Both the position numbers and the translations under genes were made by a program. A DNA stretch of 64,000 nt, taken from Apostichopus japonicus (lineage: Eukaryota > Echinodermata > Holothuroidea > Aspidochirotida > Stichopodidae). The notes below the pieces were generated by a model, which was not told the DNA's origin, did not search any database, and saw only the letters and a program-made list of their open reading frames with translations. The stretch is taken from positions 7,186,713-7,250,712 of the forward strand of contig NC_092574.1 in assembly GCF_037975245.1 (NCBI RefSeq). The letters run 5' to 3'. Shown piece after piece: positions 1 through 14,587 of the stretch (within the stretch, counting starts at the first letter, position 1; each line of letters starts with the position of its first letter).

Positions 1-2280
1 GTACAAACAACGCATGTTTGAATGCAGCGTAGAAAGGATTTGCTGGTCATTGAACGTTGGTGTGAAAATTTATCACTTTTTTTTTTACCTGCAATCTAAC
101 AAAATTATACAATTAAAGACCCATAATTCCCCAAACTTTAACCCAAGGGAACTTATGACATTTATTGTCTGCTTTGTGGTCTTTGTGTGGCAATCGTCTC
201 TACAAGGAATGTAATTATACGGTGAAGAATTGTTAAATTACAAATGTGTCATTAGTTTGAGGGGATTTTTCGAGGTGTGTTTTTTTTTTAGACAGAGGAA
301 AGATAAATCATAGAGAAAAAAATCGTTAAGCTAACACACCAATCAATTATGATTTCTGCCTATAGCAAATTGGTGTGATACGTTTTCCTGCCTAAGCTTC
401 TTGCAACAATTACAAGGAAGGAGAATGAAAGAAGAAAGTGTCAATAAATACTTGCTATTTCAAGAAAAAAATTGAAATGGATTCTAGATTGCATTGTCTT
501 TTAAATGGTCGAAAGTACCCTGAGGCGATTGGAAAGAGTGACACAGGTAGAATTTAGTGCCTAATCCAATAAACGTGCAGAGGATAAATAAATACTGCAA
601 TTTAAATATGTAATTGTGTTAATAGACCCGTAATCTTTAGATATGAATGTTGCATCTTGTAGGCTATCATATTAGAGGTGTTTTCGTAATGGGTCATGAA
701 GTTGGTTTACAAACTTCGTTAGTTATTAGTCAACGTTATTAGTTTCAAGGTTAACTAATTTGATTCGATATCACTTCAAGCTGTAACTATTTACATAGAA
801 ATGAAAGTAAATTATGAACGTGAAAAAGGAAAGGAAAAGAACGCCAGCCCTTTAAGAACATCACATTAGTTTTCAGGCAAACGTATCATTTGTTCACGTT
901 AACCAGTTGCGTAGCTATAACAAAAGTGGGCTATAGTTATAACTTTCGTTACACTCCCCCACACTATAAAAATGTTTCGAAGTAAAATTCACATTTCTCA
1001 GGAAGAGCCCCAAAGTGCTACTTTATTTAATTAGTCGAAAATTGTCATTTATTTTCCACCTGCAATTAAAATTAGAAGACAAAACTGCTTATCATCTTAA
1101 AGGCAAAAAGCTGTAAGCGATATGAGCACAGATATTGTTATGAATGACGATTTAAAGTGATATATGATATATGATTTATATGTTCATAGAAATATTTGAC
1201 CTATAAGTTGATATGTAACCACATGGCTATGATTATAGAAAAATATTTAAAAAATCTGTTACAAATCGATATGATATGAGTCGATAATATTTATATCTCA
1301 AAGTTTTCACATTTCCAGTTAGAGCTCATCTAGAATTAATCAGTTTTATTTATTTAACTGATTTTTTTAATTTTGCTATGCTGAAATTCGATCAATCTTC
1401 CTATAAATTATTTTGCTTACACTAATTACTAAACGGACGCAGCTTTTTCCCTCTGAATATTAAATTCTTGCACAATACAAACGCGATTCATCCCTTTCTC
1501 ATTTTATTTTTTCTTTCTGAAAATGCTATACAATCAACTACATAAGTATTTAGTTTTGTCTGCTCAGGTATAATAGCAGTAACAACCCAGTCATTTAGCC
1601 CCCGTCCATTTGACTAAAAAATCACTCCTTAAATAACAGCATGGATTAATCTACATTTTTTTATTACCAAGGAAATTATGCAGTATATTCAACTTTTCAC
1701 CTCTCCCTGTGCCTAATTTATGTGGTTGTCCCGTTTTCTTTTGTTTTCCTTAACCTCTTTTCCTTTTGACGTCATGTGTTTTTTCGCATCTCACAAAAAT
1801 CTTGTTTGCTTCTTGGCTGTCAACGAAATCTTGTCAAGCGCATAGAGCCAACATATAGAGGTATATAGCACATACTTCTGATGTACACTTTTTTGTTTTT
1901 GCCATTTTGAGAATATAGGATTCTTGATAAATGTAGTAGAGACGATGTCCTTTCTTGATCTTTGTGATAGTCATCGAATCGGACAGCCTGAAGCTGTTAC
2001 CAAAGAAGTACAAAACTTTAATGAAGAGATGACGGCTGACAAGTTACTTCTGTCATCATACAAGTCAATAATATTAGACACTGATTGCAATAATCTACCT
2101 GGGATGACAACAATATCAACATTATTGTAATGGAAGATGGGCTAGCTGAAATCAAAAACTCTTTTTTTCCCCCTCTGTTTTGGAGAGAATTCAGTGATGA
2201 GATTTGACGGTCGAGTGGTATGGTAATTCATCCTAAATATTTCCAGGACACTTTGCTCGTTAGACTGACGGAATGATATT

Positions 2281-3170
<890 letters not shown>

Positions 3171-3399
3171 CGATCCAGTTTTTTTCTGTGGTACAAAACT
3201 TTAAGATTTACGGTATAGTTGCTTTGTGATTCATGTTGTATCAAACCGTTAGACAAAGAAATAGTTAACAACAGATTATCATTAAATCATCTTAGAGACT
3301 CCGCTAGCAGAGGAAGAAAGGTTCTTAAAACCCTTTGCCCTATCAGAATGTTTCACTATCGAAATACATTATTTCAAATGACGCTTGACAAGTCTAGGT

Positions 3400-3690
3400 C
3401 AGGCGCGCAGCAAGGGGGAGAAGGAGGGGGCGAAGGGGGCAGCCGCCCCCCCCCCCTTGAGCATATTTTTAAATTTTTTTTAAATGTTCTTATGATATCG
3501 CTAGTATTTTCAAAAGAGAAAATGCTAAGATGCAACTTACAAGGCCTGGGAAGTGCCATTTCCAGCGATCTGGGAGGCATTTTCAGCCAAAACGCTTCTC
3601 GCCAACCATGGTGGCACTACGCTTAGATAGTTTGCAATGCCGAATCTACAGTTTCGCCCCTCCCTTGGCAAATTCCTGGCTACGCGCCTG
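3400..3690. mobile_element. hAT-type miniature inverted-repeat element with perfect 8-bp target duplication
   Basis: Left end CAGGCGCGCAGCAAGG and right end, reversed, CAGGCGCGTAGCCAGG form terminal inverted repeats. GTCTAGGT flanks both ends (3392-3399 and 3691-3698), the 8-bp duplication expected of hAT transposases. The interior contains a C12-like run and has no coding capacity, so it is a non-autonomous element. Confidence 0.85.
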
Positions 3691-4257
3691 GTCTAGGTAA
3701 TGAATAACGTGTTTTTGTCCTTTGTATAAGTAGATTTGCTTAGTAAAAGAAACTGTACCAAGCTTAGGGCAAAAAGGGTGTCTTACATATGTTTCTTTGC
3801 ATAAATAATACACAAATCCAGCTTTTACTTATCACCGTGTCTATTCTCACAGCGGACCCCTCTCACCCCCACTCCCCCTCAAAAGACTTTTTTTTCAATT
3901 TTCCCAACAAGAAATTGTCGTTTTCATCTTTTAATATCGAGCTAACAAAACCGAAAGTTTGTAAATGTTATTTAGCCTGGGGCATTTTTTTCTTGCCTGG
4001 ATCTTACTATAGCAAGATCTATTTCAGTACATCCAATGTGTATTTAAGTGGAAATACTTTTAATCCCAACTAAAACACTTATCATTATATTGAAACGGTT
4101 TTTTTACTGAGCTATCTTTCATATTATCATACGCATATCCATACTGCATGTATACCATATATACAGAACTTTAAATATTCGTTTAAATTATTACACTATT
4201 GTGTATGATATAAATATTGATTCCTCAACAAGATTTTGTATCGATTTTTTCTTTCAG

Positions 4258-4325
4258 GACCGGCCATCAATGTTGGCATTGACATAGAAATAGCGTCTAT
4301 TAATAGTATATCTGAAGTTAACATG
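4258..4325 (+). CDS. Gene 1 exon, N-terminal beta-strand region (68 bp)
   Basis: Acceptor tttctttcag and donor gtaagt flank a 68-bp exon that begins with the last two bases of a glycine codon and ends in phase 0. It encodes [19 protein letters not shown] followed by EVNM, matching the GPPV.VG....IASI....SEVNM block of GABA-A receptors. The 68-bp size is the one seen for this exon in vertebrate GABA-A genes. Confidence 0.93.
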
Positions 4326-4503
4326 GTAAGTTCGACCATTGTGCCTTTTACTATCCAATGCGATTGCAAGTACACACAATAATTGAATTAAACTGCTGTT
4401 ACGTGTTACAACCACGTGACCAATATGACCAATATACTATATACGTTTATACATATACATATATATATATATGTTTATATATTTATATATATATATATAT
4501 ATG

Positions 4504-4544
<41 letters not shown>

Positions 4545-7500
4545 ACATATACATATTAATAGCTTTATTGTTCTACTGTTCAAATTTTAAGTTCTGTTTT
4601 AACAATAATGTAAGAAAAGCGTCTGAGAAAAATTGTGCGGGAATTAAGTTGAACTTTCTACTTATGCGATAAATTAGCAAAGTTTGGGTAAAAACTCATG
4701 AATACTACTCTGTTTCGTTATCTTACAGTAAATATTCAACTATATTTCAACCATCAACGTTATCAACATTTTACAAAATTCAAGTATATACATACAAAGT
4801 TTACGGTTGTGGGGATCCTCGAAAAGTTCATAAGAACTTGTAAGTGAGGTATCCCCAAAAGACAAACTGACAAAGTATATAACAAAGATGTAAAGTGATT
4901 GTTTTTAACTTGAAGGCAGGAAACATAATTTATTTTCTTCTTCAAACTGGTGTTCACTACTTGGTAGACTAACAATTATGACGAGAGGCGTAGATGAAGG
5001 GGAAGGACGTTTTTGTAAAATAATGTCCTTTTCTAACTTGAGCTTTATAAGTGGAAAGTATGTTGTTGCATCCCTGCAGACTCTGACTAATTGGGAAAGG
5101 ACATGACCCTATACCTGTAGGCTATGGTATGTATCGCCATTTCGGGTCCGAGCTTATTTTATTAGATTTTCGCCTTTTGTCCAGAAAGTGGAGAAATCGA
5201 TTGCAAATTTCTGTGTCAGGCCCCACTAATTTCAAGTTGGCTAACACGAACATTTCACCTTAAGCGAGAATTGAACTGGAGTATTGCAATTAAAACTGAA
5301 ACAGTCCTTCGCTTACTATAAACCAAACACTCGATTTTTTCCAAGTATTTAACTTTGATTAAAGTGTTGATACTATTTAAAGGTACGTTTTCTATTTTTT
5401 TTTTTGTAAATTGAAGGAAGCGGGGGGGGGGGGGTAGTAGGGGGAGGAGGCGTCCGAGAAATTTAAAAGGCAAATTGCGATTTTGAATTTCAAATTCAAG
5501 GTTAGTATCAGTTTCCAAAACTTTTTTTTTATAAAAAAGGGTTTAAATTAACTTCTTCTCTCAGGGTGTAGCACATAATTTTCTTTTTACTTTGGACCAG
5601 CGGCAAGTCGATACATATATTTAAGTTGAAACAAGTCAAGGGAATTCAACGGTATTTCTTCACGACACCCGTTCCCATGCCAATATTCAGATAATATTGA
5701 ACTGGTACCTCTTCTTGGGAAGTGACATATATTTTTCCACGATCCTTTTTTCATGCAAATGTTTTACAAATCCTTGCAGTTCTTTTGGGATTTTTGTGTT
5801 AGCCTATAAATATATTGCCACCATAATCAAATAGTATATCAAAATTAAAACAATTACATGTTTACCGATAATTACAGCTATGTCAGTAATTTGTAACAGC
5901 TCTTATAATGATTTTAACCATATTATTCTATCCGTTAAAAGCGTTATCAAATAATCATACTTCCCGAATCCCAACAAAGATCTCGTCCTAGGAATGTTAG
6001 GTTACGGTGACGGATGGGAGAGGGGGGGGGGGTGGAGGTAATAGGACGCAATCAGCTGTTAATTAACGTAATCACTTGGCGTGATTAACTATACTTTCGT
6101 CTTGATTGTTTCATCCTAATTAGATTGGGGGTAAACATACGATAACCACCTTCTTTCATACGATTTTATTAACAGGTACAATCAACGATTTCGTCTCTCA
6201 ACTATAATAGTCAGAAAAATTCCTGTATAGAGAAATTTAATACGTCTTATCTCTAGCGAGTTTCTTCTTCTCAGCGTGACCCTGTTATATAATAAAAAAT
6301 TAACCCACTACTCCGCCAGCCTACATCTTCTTCCCTACCACAGTGACATGCTCTCCTTTAAACGAGTAGTATGGGGTTCTTTATATTGACAACATTGATG
6401 ATAAAAAATATTAAATACACATATTTGGTTAGGTTGTTGTTAATTAGATGGTATTTTCACACACTTTTTTTATCGATATTTTTTGAAGTAATAAAAAATA
6501 TCAAAATATTTTGATTAATATTTGTTAATTTGCGGTATTTTCCTGAATATTATGGATATAGGCCTATAGCTTTAAATAATTGAATCCCACATTAGTCTCT
6601 AATGATCAATTATCCACAAATCCCAGAAACTCTGGAATTCTTTTGTTTTCTTGCAGATAATTGTCTTACATAATATTTACGTATCAAAACGAGCAGCGAG
6701 TCAAACCTCAACACAAAACGTATTTTGACTATACTTAAAATGAAAGTAGATTATAAAATAACAATGATAAGTTTCATATACTCTAATAAGTTGTATCTTT
6801 GTAGAGGTTGGAAATATTAAAATGGAGACATCTTTAAACTCGATATGAAATAATCCTACTGTAAAAGCAGAATTATCAAAAATCAATTTGATTAAGCCTT
6901 ATTATATATACTTTTTCTTTTCTTTAATTTCTTTGTCTTATTTATTTATTTATTGTTTATTTCTTTATTTGTTGAAATATTTATACCGATTTTGTCTTAT
7001 TTGGTTTTTTCTTTCATCAGGATTACACCATATCGATGTCTTTCCGCCAGCACTGGAAGGACGAGCGATTAGCCTACGATCCATCTTACGGCAACGTTTC
7101 CTTAGACGGACGACTGGCCGACAATATTTGGGTCCCGGATACGTATTTTGTCAACGACAAACATTCGTTTGTCCATGACGTCACAGTCAAAAATCGTTTG
7201 ATCAAATTTCATTCCGATGGATCAATAATGTATGGAATGCGGTGAGTTTTTTTCACGGTCGCTTGACTCACATTTATCAGTTAATGTAAATATGAATTGG
7301 GAATGTGACGTCATTCGTAGACCTAAGAAGGAAACAAAAGAATAAAAAAGAGGCGCTTTCTACCAAAGGTGACGTCAAACGAATGAGTCATTATGACATG
7401 AATGATTGCAATGAATTTATTGATTTTAATGTTTGGTATATATTGTCCAAAATAATTGATTTAAATGGATTTAAACTGATAAATATTCAAATTATATGTT

Positions 7501-7966
7501 TAGAAGAGGAAACTGGAATGTTACTTTTGTTGAAAAAATATCTTGGGATTAATTTATCGGTTAATATTTGGCGAATAATTTGGGAATAGTTAGGGAACAC
7601 TAAATAAGTCATTCGTCGGGAGTTGTTCAGGTAACTGTTATTAATAGCATCACATTTCATCAATGTATCACACTTGTCAGCTTTTTACGTAAAACATTCA
7701 GAAATCGAAGTAACGTGTCATTTACTTCTAGTGTCATGGTATAGTGAACAAACCTGGATTGATTAATGATCAAAGCAGTGACGTCACAAACTAGGTCAGC
7801 TGAAACGGCATTAATTTAGAACTTCAAATAGCACAGAAGGAACATTTCCATAGTTTTGCGAAATGTTTCCTCAATACGATTCCCCCCTGACCGTATGTCC
7901 CCCCGCACCCCCCCCCCTCAAAAAAAGGATTTTATCTCGTATTTCCCCAAAATCGTAGACAAAATC

Positions 7967-8041
<75 letters not shown>

Positions 8042-9850
8042 AAATAAATCTGTAAAAAATATCTTATTTGTTGGCGATAAATATATATTGATATAAATTT
8101 CATATTTTAAAATGAAAAATAATAATAGAAATTTATGGTGACGCTGTACACTCAACTGTAACAGTAATAACTTGACACACGTGTGGATGGGAAATTGAAA
8201 AAAAAATAGTTAATGTAATTAGTTGGAAAAGATATTAATTTCAGGTGGATTTAACGTAAAATAGATTGCTATCTCGAGGCGGAAGAGGATACCGTCCGTG
8301 CCAAGTTGCTGTGAGGATATGTCCTTCTCCGTTTAAAGTTATCTACTGTTGACAATCCATATCCTATACCTCACCCCTAGGGGTACCCCTATCGATCTAT
8401 CGATCGCTCAAGAGAGAAACGGCGATAGAATATTGCCATGACGTGATTTTTGGTAATGATTCTTGAAACAGTCAACATTTCCCTCCGTTATAAGGGTCTT
8501 CATCACAGAGCGTTTTCAGTTCACTTTCAAACAGTTACCCTGAGTTTGATGAAGAAAAAAAAACAGATTGACATATTCATCAGTTAATGAGGAGATATAA
8601 TGCCTTGTTTATAATTTTGTTTTTGTCTATCTATTTAACAGATGTTCTATTCACAGTAATCTCTTCCGAGGTCCGACTTAGGACTTAGGATCCCCCCCTC
8701 CCTCTCCCTCCAAAAAAATATAGAGTTGGATAGCGTCACGATTGACCTCTGTAGGTAAACATCACAAAACAGTACTAATATTGTTCCATCAAACAATTTT
8801 ATATGCATAAATTAATATAGTGGTAGGCGGGGGAGGGGTGGGTGGGTTAAGTAAGAGACTACAAACTAAGTAACCCCTATACCCCCACCTCCCCCCCTCG
8901 CTCTCTGTCTCTCAGCACCCTCATCTTCATCCAAGTACAACCAAATATTGTTTATAACACTTGTTACGGTTCCATTAAAGGAAAAGAATAAATAGGATTA
9001 GAGTAACATGATCAAAGAAAAATTTCATTTTCTTTTCTTCACAGTTGATAGAATTTAAAAACCCTCTTTTATAAAATTCTACATGGAATTTTCTTTTCAC
9101 ACCGTTGCTCAATTCCTCAACAACAAGAACCAAAAAAAAAGCTAAAGAATAAAAAAAGTAAATAAATTAGCGGTGAAAATTTGGTTAGTCTATTTACGCA
9201 AAGTTAAATTCCATGATGTTATTTCAAGGTGAAAACACCACAAGGTATTCTTCATATTAAGACAGTTCTAAATAAAATAAAAACAGAAAAGATAGGAATA
9301 TATAGGTCTATTCCTTCATGTGTTCTATTTTTTAAGTAGTCAAATTTAATATTGACATTTTTTTTCTTTTTTTACCGACATATTTGCTTATATCCTCATT
9401 GAAAGGAATCAGAGCATCTTTTATAAGCTTCTTGCCTTTATTTCGTTTTTTTCATTCATGATCTTGTGCTTTTGTCTTATATATTTCTCCTGTTGACTTC
9501 TTCATCTTCTTCATCTTCTTCTTCTTCTTCTGTCCCATCTCCATCTCCTCTTGACGACAGAATAACCACCGTAGCAGCCTGCATGATGGATTTACACAAT
9601 TACCCAATGGATGAACAAAACTGTACACTCGAAATAGAAAGCTGTAAGTACTCAATTAAACTCAAACGTTGTAAACAGCATCTTTTTTGAAAATGCCTTC
9701 TGGCATGAAAAATCCTTCTTCCGAATGCTAAAACCGCAGCCGGAACGACAGATAGTCCAGCAGGGTGTTTTTTGGGTGAAAAACACGTTTATATTGAAAC
9801 TAACGTCCCTGTTTATATGTATACAGTGCCTATAACCGCGTACTAAGGTG

Positions 9851-9918
<68 letters not shown>

Positions 9919-12900
9919 CTATAACCCTTGTGGATGTCTGGTCCGGATTGCCAAAAGGATCTGAGATAAGTGTCCAACCCACGCTATAAATAAAATCATG
10001 AATATGGGTTGCAATAGTATATAATATATTATAAGACAAAGTCGTTGTTGACGTTAAGCTTATCGGTCAAATGGGAACAGTATATCTGGATTAGTGCTGT
10101 CACTCACCAGTTAAACTCATCTGATCTAGTTAATGCTTGAGATAACTCTAAAAGCGATCGCCATACCGTAAACGTGTGGTACATTAGCTTATGTCATATA
10201 TACACGCCAAGAAGTAACGATATTAATACTGTACTGAGAATGCCAAGCATTTTGTGGTAATATTTGATTTCTGTAGCGCTTAAAGTTCTACATATTACAT
10301 ATTATCTCTTTGATTTTAATATGAAACCACGTAGATTTTACACGATCCCACGTATGCGGACAGAACGTTTTAGGCGATCATTTTTACCTATATAGAAGTA
10401 TTAAGACTTTGAATTGTATAATTCATAGATAACTTTTTTTTAACCTCTTTTTGAGATGCTGTAGTCCTTTTTATTATATTGTCATTTTATGATGAATATC
10501 AATAAATTTTACTTTACTTTATAAGTGACAAAAAAATAATAACGAAAAAAAAACAAGAATAAAAGAAAATATAAGAAGGACAAATAAAAGATAAGGAAGA
10601 CGAAGAACGAGAATAACAACGCAAGACAAAAAAAAATAATCTTGAAAATTAAAATTAAAACCATAAAAATATGTATGCTTCTTATACATGTGTAACACAA
10701 TACCAGCCATCGGCTATTACCATCAGTGGGCGGGAAAAACGGAAATTTGTTATTGGTCTCAATTACAAATATGATATCTCCCTTATTTTGCAAGAATTAT
10801 TGGTATAATATATCATCAATTATGGATACAAAAAACTACAGTTTTAAGGAAATTTGTTGTGTTTTTTTTGGTAAATATTATCTTTATGTTTCAGTTCTAT
10901 TGATATATTTCTCAATAGCTTCATTAATCACAATAAAGCAGAATTTGTTTTATTAGTTTCATTTATTTTGTGGTAGTTTATCAGTCGACACTTTATTAAG
11001 CCCCCCCCCCCCCCGTAATTGAGTATTTGTTTCAAAAGTTATACAAAGCAGAAAAATGCAGAAATTATTGAGAATATTTGGCGTCGTCGTGATATAGTAG
11101 TATTAAATGTGATATACATTATAATCACACTCATTGTTGACTTCTTGTATCAAAAATTATTCGATACCGCTGTTGTGCCTTTTTATTTTTTATTTATTTT
11201 TTTAGTTATAAGAGAGAATGCTGTGGGAGGTATCTATTTTGGTAGAATAAAGGGTGCTTGGACGAAGTTAGTTTGAAATTCCCCCGGCAGCACAAAAGGG
11301 TATTCTATATTCAGAACGTTTAGATCTATTTAAAGTTGAAGGGGAGGGAGGAAGTGGGGATGGGTGTGGGGGGCATATATAGAACTGTTGAAGGGAAAGG
11401 GATTTCAATGCATTTAAACACCTCCACAAACTATATTGTCATTTGACCATGGGTGTTTTACATCCCTCTGTTTCGATGGTGTGGGGCAGAGGGAGGGAGG
11501 GGGTTATTGTGCGGTTATGTTTAATGCAACAGCATATAACAGGGGTTCCCTAACTGGGGTGCATGAACCCCCAGGGGTGCGCGAGTACATCCCAGGGGGG
11601 TTCGTGAGACGTTTTTGAAAGTCAAAACTAGAGTATACTTTTTGTTGAACTAAAATCTGATATATCATATAATTTAGTAATGTACAAAAGTCGAACCTAT
11701 CGACAAACTCTACAATATTACACTATGAACTTGGTCTTTTACGAAGCACTTTTATGTGTATTATAGAAAAGTTGGAGGTTCGTGGACAACTCTGACATCC
11801 ACAGGGGGGTTCGAGGGGGGGGGGGGTAAAGTTAGGGAAACCCTTGCATAATAGTTAAAAGTTAAATCTTTCTTTGATCAATGTACGGTATAGGAAAGGA
11901 GTCCCTTTGTAGGATTGGTAATGTACGATTTATCAAAAAAACTATCTCTTCTAAGTTTCAGCAACACCGTGTGATCGTAACTCCCTTACCAATAACTTAC
12001 ACACGAGTTATACGTTTATATTTTCTGGAGTTTGTACATTCAAAATGACAAAAACAGAGAGAGAAAGAGACAGCAAAAAAAAAAAGAAAAAAAAAAGAAA
12101 AAAACAAATACTAAGCACTATATATAAAGACGAATGCGAGAATTTGAAGAAGTACTTAACCAGTTTTTCATGATGTGAGGCTGCGATGTTATTTATGAGG
12201 TCTATTTGATTAGGTTTTTACCAGGTTTTGGCCGAGTATTGCCCTTACAATTCTTTACATTATACTTTGGTGACTTCGACTTTGCCTCCAAAGCTAAAAC
12301 TAACAAATTCGCCAAGGCGATTGACGAGCTGGGCCTCAGTGAAAACAATCCATGTTGATGCAAGCGACTCCCAAACAGGTGTTTTCGGTTCCATTTCTAC
12401 GGAATAATGTTTTCCTTAGCGGATTTGTAAACCATTTTTAATGACTTTTTGAGTCGAATCGAGGCAATCGGGTTTCATGTAGTGTCTTTTGGCTTCTTTT
12501 TTTCCCACATCTACTCAAGATCAATAAGAGAAGGGTGCACGACAGTAAAAGATATACAAAAGCATTGCCCCCTCTTGTGTTCACGAACAGGTGATCACCT
12601 TAAAGGTGTAAACAATTGTTTTTACAGGAGCAACTTTTTATGTGTATATTTTGCCTATTGATTACCTTTCTCGATATATCAGGAACCTCATTTTAAGGAG
12701 GGGGGGGGGGGGGGGGGTAATGTAAGGGTTTATAGAGTAATAAGAAAAATGGTGATATTTTTAAATAAAAAGGGGGAAATATATATCGAAAAAATAATCT
12801 CACGAATAATTTTAAAGAAAAAAGAGAGATTTTTATTTTTTATTTTTTGTAACGTTTCTTGTAGATGTAAAGGTTGATCTTATGTTGAGCAATCGTTTTT

Positions 12901-14527
12901 CCAAAGTTCAATTGCTTCGAAAAGTATCCATTTCAATTACATACCATGTTAAGGCAAGCCTATAGTTGCACGGCTTCCACGTGTACGCGATATGTTGGCC
13001 CATAATTATGTACCGTATCGCAATTTATTACTCCTATTGACTTGCACAGTACTAAATTCGTCACTTTTTCCCCCAAGGCAGCTAGTGCATAGAGTTTAGA
13101 AGTTTTCAACTGACAGGTCCTACACACTATAATGATATATAGCTGATGGTTTGGCCTATATGGAACAGTAACATTTATAGACATTACGATTGCTTATATT
13201 TTGAATAACAAGAGCTGGAAGTTTAGCATAAAGCTCTTCAAACCATCTGCAAAAAAACTCTTGCTATCAAATCTTCCTGTTACACTCAGGAATTTTCTAA
13301 AACGCCTCAAATCTTGTTTAATCCTCCTGAATTTTAAACCATGCTTTATCCTCTTCTGTGCAGTCATTAGATAGGTTTCAGACCTTTTTTTCGACGGTTA
13401 AATCTTTCAGGCAAGATGCACCCTATTATAGTTGTGGTGAGATACCGTACATATAGGAGGGATGTGAATGACGTAAGTGAATTGTAAAACTGTTTTTGTT
13501 AAATGACGTCATCATTCGTGTTGTATTGAAATGGAAAGATTATACAATAAACGACTCATCCATCTTTAACTTGTATCATTTTGAATATAGAGGAGGGAAA
13601 AAAACCATTTTTTCTTCAAGCGTCTAAAGATTTTGTTCAGTCAACACCAACCCAACCTTCATGCTGCTGGAGCTGAGGCTCGTAGAATATAACTTAAAGA
13701 GATATCGAACTGTAGACAGAAATCTGTGCCATATAACGGTTTAATGACGTCATTGAAATAATGGCAACTTTATAGAACGGGACTTGACCTAAAACTGGAA
13801 ATTGTCAATAAAATAATGCGGAAGTTGGGGGGGGGGGAGAGGAGGGGGCACGAAAAAATACAATTTGGACTAATTGTAAAGTTGACAAGCTTCAATGCAA
13901 TATTAAGTAAATAAATAAATTTATAAATATATGAAGCTATACGTTTGTATTTGAGTATCGACATATATCGTTGGCAAAGTAATAATTAAATTGTCGATAA
14001 GGTATCGATTATCTGTTGAAAGAGATATTGATCTATTTATTCTGATAATTACGACTGACCGGACGTAACGGTCTTGCAAATTCAATGGAAGTCGCCGTGT
14101 TGGATTTTTCAAACATGGTCTATGTTGGGATTTTTTCCCTTCATGTTTATACATACCATATGTACCGGTAATTAAATATTTCATAACAAACATCAAATAC
14201 TTAATAATCCCGATATCCTGAGAACGATTTTTGAATACTCAGACCTTAAAGATATCTTGGTACAACGAGCGTGGATCACTGTGATAAAACAATAACAAGA
14301 GAAAGAGAAACGTATAAATATCACATAAAAGTTATCTTAAAGTTGACAGTATAGTTGTTGTCGTTGGTACATTGTCAAAATTGATACTGCAATCACACGA
14401 CGATTGTTTTAAATAATGATAAAACCTGAACAAATCAAACAACACAAAAATGTATAATTTACTAAATATTATTTTACAAAAGGCAATTGTAATATGATCA
14501 ATTTATATTTATAATACCTTGACCTGA

Positions 14528-14587
<60 letters not shown>

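Noticed and set aside
1924-2130. 68-codon + strand frame upstream of gene 1 as a possible missing 5' exon
   Set aside because: It lacks signal-peptide character and the conserved RLRP.FGG block, and has no donor in the right phase.
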